Made by a program: the position numbers and the translations under genes
Assembly: GCA_964606405.1 (NCBI GenBank)
Contig: CAZSGH010000009.1
Location: 4,467-68,466 of the forward strand
Reading direction: 5' to 3'
From: GCA-002282575 sp964606405
GTDB taxonomy: Bacteria > Pseudomonadota > Gammaproteobacteria > Thiomicrospirales > Thiomicrospiraceae
DNA length: 64,000 bases
The notes under the pieces: generated by a model
Databases searched by the model: none
What the model saw: only the letters and a program-made list of their open reading frames with translations
Told to the model about the DNA's origin: nothing
Shown here: positions 60,505 through 64,000 of the stretch, one piece after another
How the letters are laid out: every line of letters begins with the position of its first letter
Numbering within the stretch: the first letter of the stretch is position 1

Positions 60505-61656
60505 TTATTTACCTCCAGCCGCAGGCGCTACGGACGGAGCACCCGCTGGAACCGCCGTTACCATACTGCCTGGGCGGGCTTTCTGCAGTCCATTCACAAT
60601 AATCTGCTCATCGCCCTGCAAGCCAGATAACACCACCCACGCACCATTGACCAATGCACCCGTTTTAACGGGGCGAGGGGCAACCTTGCCTTCACCTGTC
60701 ACGGTCATCACGATTTGTCCCTGTGGTGAAGCTTGCACGGCTTTTTGCGGCACGGTCAGTACCGTGTTATCGCCCGAAATCGGTAGCACCACCGATACAA
60801 ACTGACCGGGCAATAAGCGACGTTCGCTATTGGCAAACTCGGCACGCAAGCCAACGCTGCCCGTACTGGCATCGACAGAAGGGTCAGAAAACAACAGCTT
60901 GCCTTTGCTCGGATAAGCTTGCTTTTCACTGAGCATCATAGTGATTTGCGCCACACCATCACCCGCTTCTTTGGCAACGACATCGCGCAACTGCGCGTAT
61001 TGGCTACTCGATAAGGAAAAGTTAACCCACATAGGATCCATCTGTTCGACCACCGCTAAAGGCGTGGCTTCGCCTTTGCCAACCAAAGCCCCCTCGGTCA
61101 CCAAAGCACGACCAATACGACCACTAATCGGCGCAGTGACGCGCGCATAACTCAAATCAATATCAGCGCGGGTTAACGCTGCTTTCGCAGACTCAACATC
61201 CGCTTGCGCGCGTGCTAAGGTCGCATTGGCATTATCCAAGTCTTGCTGACTGGCGGCCTTTTCTGGCACCAGCACCCTTAGGCGTTTGGCGGTTTGCTCA
61301 GCAATGCGCACATCCGCTTGTACTTTCATCACGCCCGCTTTCGCCGACAGCACATTGGCTTGCAACACCTTAGGGTCGATCTGAAACAACACGTCACCCG
61401 CCTTCACTTCACTGCCTTCTTTAAAGGTGCGACGCTCGACAATCCCTTCCACCCGCGCACGTACCTGCGCCGACCGCACCGCTTGCAAGCGAGCAGGCAG
61501 GGTGAGTGTGTCTTGTAGGGTAATGCGACTCGGTGTGACCACCTCCACCTGAGCAGGCGGCATACCGCCCGCTGCGGTCGCTTTTTTCTCTGACTCGCCG
61601 CCACAAGCGGATAACAAAATGCTGGCCAACGCCACCCACAATAGTTTCTGATTCAT
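60505..61656 (-). CDS. acrA: RND efflux membrane fusion protein, AcrA type
   Basis: 383 residues from the ATG at 61656 with an AGGAG site. Lipoprotein signal WVALASILLSACGG, then the barrel-sandwich and hairpin domains: LQAVRSAQVRARVEGIVERR, VLFQIDPKVLQANV and DLSYARVTAPISGRIGRALV. It links the pump to the outer membrane channel across the periplasm. Confidence 0.95.
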   Translation of the reverse strand: MNQKLLWVALASILLSACGGESEKKATAAGGMPPAQVEVVTPSRITLQDTLTLPARLQAVRSAQVRARVEGIVERRTFKEGSEVKAGDVLFQIDPKVLQANVLSAKAGVMKVQADVRIAEQTAKRLRVLVPEKAASQQDLDNANATLARAQADVESAKAALTRADIDLSYARVTAPISGRIGRALVTEGALVGKGEATPLAVVEQMDPMWVNFSLSSSQYAQLRDVVAKEAGDGVAQITMMLSEKQAYPSKGKLLFSDPSVDASTGSVGLRAEFANSERRLLPGQFVSVVLPISGDNTVLTVPQKAVQASPQGQIVMTVTGEGKVAPRPVKTGALVNGAWVVLSGLQGDEQIIVNGLQKARPGSMVTAVPAGAPSVAPAAGGK

Positions 61657-61667
61657 GCCACCCACTC

Positions 61668-62249
61668 CTATTTTTGATGGATAAATGCGCGTAAAAACGC
61701 ATCTACAATTGGTTTTACACGGGCATCTGTCCCATCATCGCCTTGTGGAACGCCCAACAATAATCGACTACGTTCAAACCCTGTCAACATCGAAAACAAC
61801 ATGTCTGCCGCCAAGGTTGGCGACTCACAACACAGCAATCCTTGCTGATGCGCTTGCCCTAACACCGAAGCCAGTTGCTGATGCAACACCCCAACACCCT
61901 GCTGATAAAAACTGGCTGCGACCTCTGGAAACTGATGCGCCTCCGCCGTCATGGCACGATAACCCGCAATACCCGATGGCGTCATGGCAACATGACGTAA
62001 GGCATAAGCAAACTGCAGCATTTTTGCTTCGATGGATAGTGTTTGATTCTGCAAAATCGCCGATGCCTCTGCCTTGCAACCTTGCATCACCACCGCAAAC
62101 AAGGCCTCTTTATTGTCAAAATGGTTGTACAGCGTTTGCTTGGCAACGCCCGCCCGTTTGGCAATATCGACCATACTCACGCGATAACCCTGCGCGTAAA
62201 AGGCTTCTTGAGCCGCTTGAATGATTTTTTGTGCTGTAGGGTCTAGCAT
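61668..62249 (-). CDS. TetR-family repressor of the efflux operon
   Basis: 193 residues from the ATG at 62249 (site AAAGG); the frame extends to 62285. The HTH is YRVSMVDIAKRAGVAKQTLYNHFDNKEALFA. The C-terminal ligand-binding part is helical. It is the first gene of the operon and has a matching palindrome at 62296-62315, so autoregulation and control of acrAB are likely. Inducer unknown. Confidence 0.93.
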   Translation of the reverse strand: MLDPTAQKIIQAAQEAFYAQGYRVSMVDIAKRAGVAKQTLYNHFDNKEALFAVVMQGCKAEASAILQNQTLSIEAKMLQFAYALRHVAMTPSGIAGYRAMTAEAHQFPEVAASFYQQGVGVLHQQLASVLGQAHQQGLLCCESPTLAADMLFSMLTGFERSRLLLGVPQGDDGTDARVKPIVDAFLRAFIHQK

Positions 62250-62295
62250 GACCGACCTTTTTAACGTGACTGTATTGAATGACAATCCTACCGAA

Positions 62296-62315
62296 ACTAG
62301 ACTGGACTGTCTAGT
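62296..62315. promoter_or_regulatory. Probable TetR operator
   Basis: ACTAGAC, six bases, GTCTAGT: a perfect 7-bp dyad 47 bases upstream of the TetR start, in the size range of TetR-family operators. Confidence 0.7.
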
Positions 62316-62408
62316 CTAATATGATCTTATTTAGCACGACTCAACACTAGCCAAGCACTAAACTTAGGTTATATACTTATTACCAATAGTTAAATAAGAT
62401 TGCTTGCT

Positions 62409-64000
62409 ATGAAAAAATGGCTTCCACTACTCGTATTGATTTGGCTAAACCACACGTTTGCGCAAGACACGCTCACGCTGGGTGTTTTTGCCTATCGTCC
62501 TAAAGAAATACTGCTCGAGCGCTATCAGCCACTGGCTGACTATCTCAGTAATCAACTTAAGACGCATCAAGTTGTATTGCGCGTACTCACGCAAGCCGAA
62601 ATGGAGCAAGCCGTTGAGCGCGAAGAACTCGATTTCGTCTTTACCAACCCCAGTCATTATGTCTTACTCCGCAGCCAAGGAAAATTTACTGGTGCGCTCG
62701 CAACACTGGTCAGTATGGAAAGTGGTCACGCCACCGACATGCTGGGGGGCGTCATCATTACCAACAGCAATAGAAATGACATTCGCACCCTACAAGACCT
62801 CAAACATCGACATATTGGGGTTCCTGGCAATAAATTTCTGGGCGGATATCAAACCCAAGCCTTCGAACTTTTAGAAACCAATATTTATATCGCAGAAGAC
62901 ACCAACACAACCCTCCTTGGCAGTCATGATAAGGTGATCGAAGCCGTACTGGCTGGCACCGTAGATGCGGGCTTTATTCGCACAGGCGTCATTGAAGAAC
63001 TGGTCAAAGCCAACAAACTGTCAGCCGATGCGTTACATATTGTGAATCAGCGACACCCCAAAGACTTCCCTTATCTCGTATCGACACGCCTTTACCCAGA
63101 ATGGGCGTTTGTCGCCACGCCTAAGCTAGCGCCCAGTATCATTCGTAAAGTTTCCAGCAGTTTGTTAACGCTTGACGAAAACCACCCAGTATCACAGAAG
63201 ATAGGCATCGGCGGATTTTCACCACCAGGCGACTACCAAGGGGTTGATGCGCTGTCCAGAACACTCAAACTACCACCGTATGACAAGCTCCCTAGCTACA
63301 CGATACAGGAGATTTGGCAGCAATGGCAGACCACTTGGCTTAGCCTGATCTTTGTCATGACGAGTGTGCTTCTATTCTTTATTTTGCGCCTGTATCGCCA
63401 AAACCAACAATTGCGACGCGCTGAAAGTAAATTACAACTGGCAGCCAATGTCTTTGCTACTGCCCACGAAGCTATTATGATCACAGACACGCGCGGTGTA
63501 ATAGAAGATGTGAATAAAGCATTCACCAGCATCACAGGTTATACCGCCGATGAAATCGTCGGTAAAAATGTCAACGTATTAAAGTCGGGACTGCAAGACC
63601 TAGCCTTTTATGAATGCTTTTGGGGTTGCTTAATCACGCACGGCACTTGGTCGGGCATCATCTGGAATCGACATAAAAATGGCGACATTTTTGCAGAAGG
63701 CATTACCATCAGCTCGGTCCGTGATCCTAAAGGACACATTCAACATTATGCAGCGATATTTTCGGACGTTACTCAACAAAAAACACACGAAAATCAACTC
63801 GAATATAGCGCCTATCACGACGCCCTCACCAAACTCCCTAATCGTACACTCCTGAACCAACGCCTACAACAAGCGATAAATCATGCCAACAACCATCACA
63901 CCAAATTTGTGGTTGCGATCATCGATTTAGATGGTTTCAAAGCCATCAATGACACATTTGGACACAAAGCGGGAGATGAATTACTCATTCAGTTTTCTGA
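62409..64000 (+). CDS. PhnD-type periplasmic sensor with PAS-GGDEF output (3' end cut by the window)
   Basis: About 530 codons visible, open at the right edge. Signal peptide MKKWLPLLVLIWLNHTFAQD, then a PhnD-like solute-binding domain (FTNPSHYVLLRSQGKFTGAL, AVLAGTVDAGFIRTGVIEEL), a membrane helix near 300-325, a PAS domain (EAIMITDTRGVIEDVNKAF) and the start of GGDEF (YHDALTKLPNRTLL, IIDLDGFKAINDTFGHKAGD). The active-site loop lies beyond the window. It is the third member of this sensor type here, similar to 10460-12889 and 12886-14805. Confidence 0.88.
   Translation, partial: MKKWLPLLVLIWLNHTFAQDTLTLGVFAYRPKEILLERYQPLADYLSNQLKTHQVVLRVLTQAEMEQAVEREELDFVFTNPSHYVLLRSQGKFTGALATLVSMESGHATDMLGGVIITNSNRNDIRTLQDLKHRHIGVPGNKFLGGYQTQAFELLETNIYIAEDTNTTLLGSHDKVIEAVLAGTVDAGFIRTGVIEELVKANKLSADALHIVNQRHPKDFPYLVSTRLYPEWAFVATPKLAPSIIRKVSSSLLTLDENHPVSQKIGIGGFSPPGDYQGVDALSRTLKLPPYDKLPSYTIQEIWQQWQTTWLSLIFVMTSVLLFFILRLYRQNQQLRRAESKLQLAANVFATAHEAIMITDTRGVIEDVNKAFTSITGYTADEIVGKNVNVLKSGLQDLAFYECFWGCLITHGTWSGIIWNRHKNGDIFAEGITISSVRDPKGHIQHYAAIFSDVTQQKTHENQLEYSAYHDALTKLPNRTLLNQRLQQAINHANNHHTKFVVAIIDLDGFKAINDTFGHKAGDELLIQFS

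Noticed and set aside
1..64000. CRISPR arrays, tRNA, rRNA and full insertion sequences
   Set aside because: No evenly spaced direct repeats with unique spacers, no tRNA-like cloverleaf ends and no transposase motifs were found by eye. The regular intergenic repeats are REP-like or cassette leaders.

Overview
The window is about 64 kb of draft chromosome (one run of 100 N) from what looks like a chemolithoautotrophic gammaproteobacterium, plausibly a sulfur oxidiser of the Thiotrichales type. The evidence is a form IA RuBisCO and a form II RuBisCO side by side, each with its own CbbQ/CbbO activase, together with a cytochrome c maturation (ccm) operon and many c-di-GMP and chemotaxis sensors. 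Genus and species cannot be settled from the sequence alone. No tRNA, rRNA, CRISPR array, integrase or complete insertion sequence was seen.

Layout. 1-10.4 kb: divergent carbon fixation locus, cbbL-cbbS-cbbQ-cbbO on the minus strand and cbbM-cbbQ-cbbO on the plus strand, separated by a 598-bp AT-rich regulatory region with unusual interleaved palindromes. Each arm has a hairpin terminator between the RuBisCO genes and the activase genes. 10.4-14.8 kb: two translationally coupled PhnD-type c-di-GMP sensors. 15.2-17.9 kb: ccmABCDE. 18.1-19.5 kb: argH. 19.5-30.7 kb: a GAF-PAS-GGDEF-EAL protein; an operon of three tiny membrane proteins, an asparagine-synthase-like amidotransferase and a glycosyltransferase; a haem-c-motif GGDEF-EAL sensor; a poly-HAMP chemoreceptor. 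30.8-39 kb: rmuC, small envelope proteins, an Aer-like chemoreceptor fused to a receiver domain, a DNA alkylation repair protein, HPP and PhzF family genes.

39-55 kb is accessory DNA. It holds three integron-type gene cassettes with recognisable attC sites but no integrase: a lipoprotein, a 588-residue unknown with a nuclease-like motif, and a nucleotidyltransferase. It also holds three toxin-antitoxin loci or remnants (BrnTA, MazEF, an orphan DUF1778 antitoxin), a DUF4143 ATPase, an HxlR/hydrolase/oxidoreductase module, and partial duplicates of neighbouring genes. Copies of a noncoding leader of about 165 bp stand in front of the cassettes.

55-62.3 kb: a TetR-controlled RND efflux operon (TetR, membrane fusion protein, pump, outer membrane channel, PsiE). 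The N gap inside the pump gene is flanked by an identical 55-bp sequence and is best explained as an unjoined contig overlap. 62.4-64 kb: start of a third PhnD-type sensor, cut by the window edge. The best candidates for something undescribed are the two adjacent cassettes at 52.1-54.9 kb, the small membrane protein operon at 25.1-25.6 kb and the palindromic leader of cbbL.
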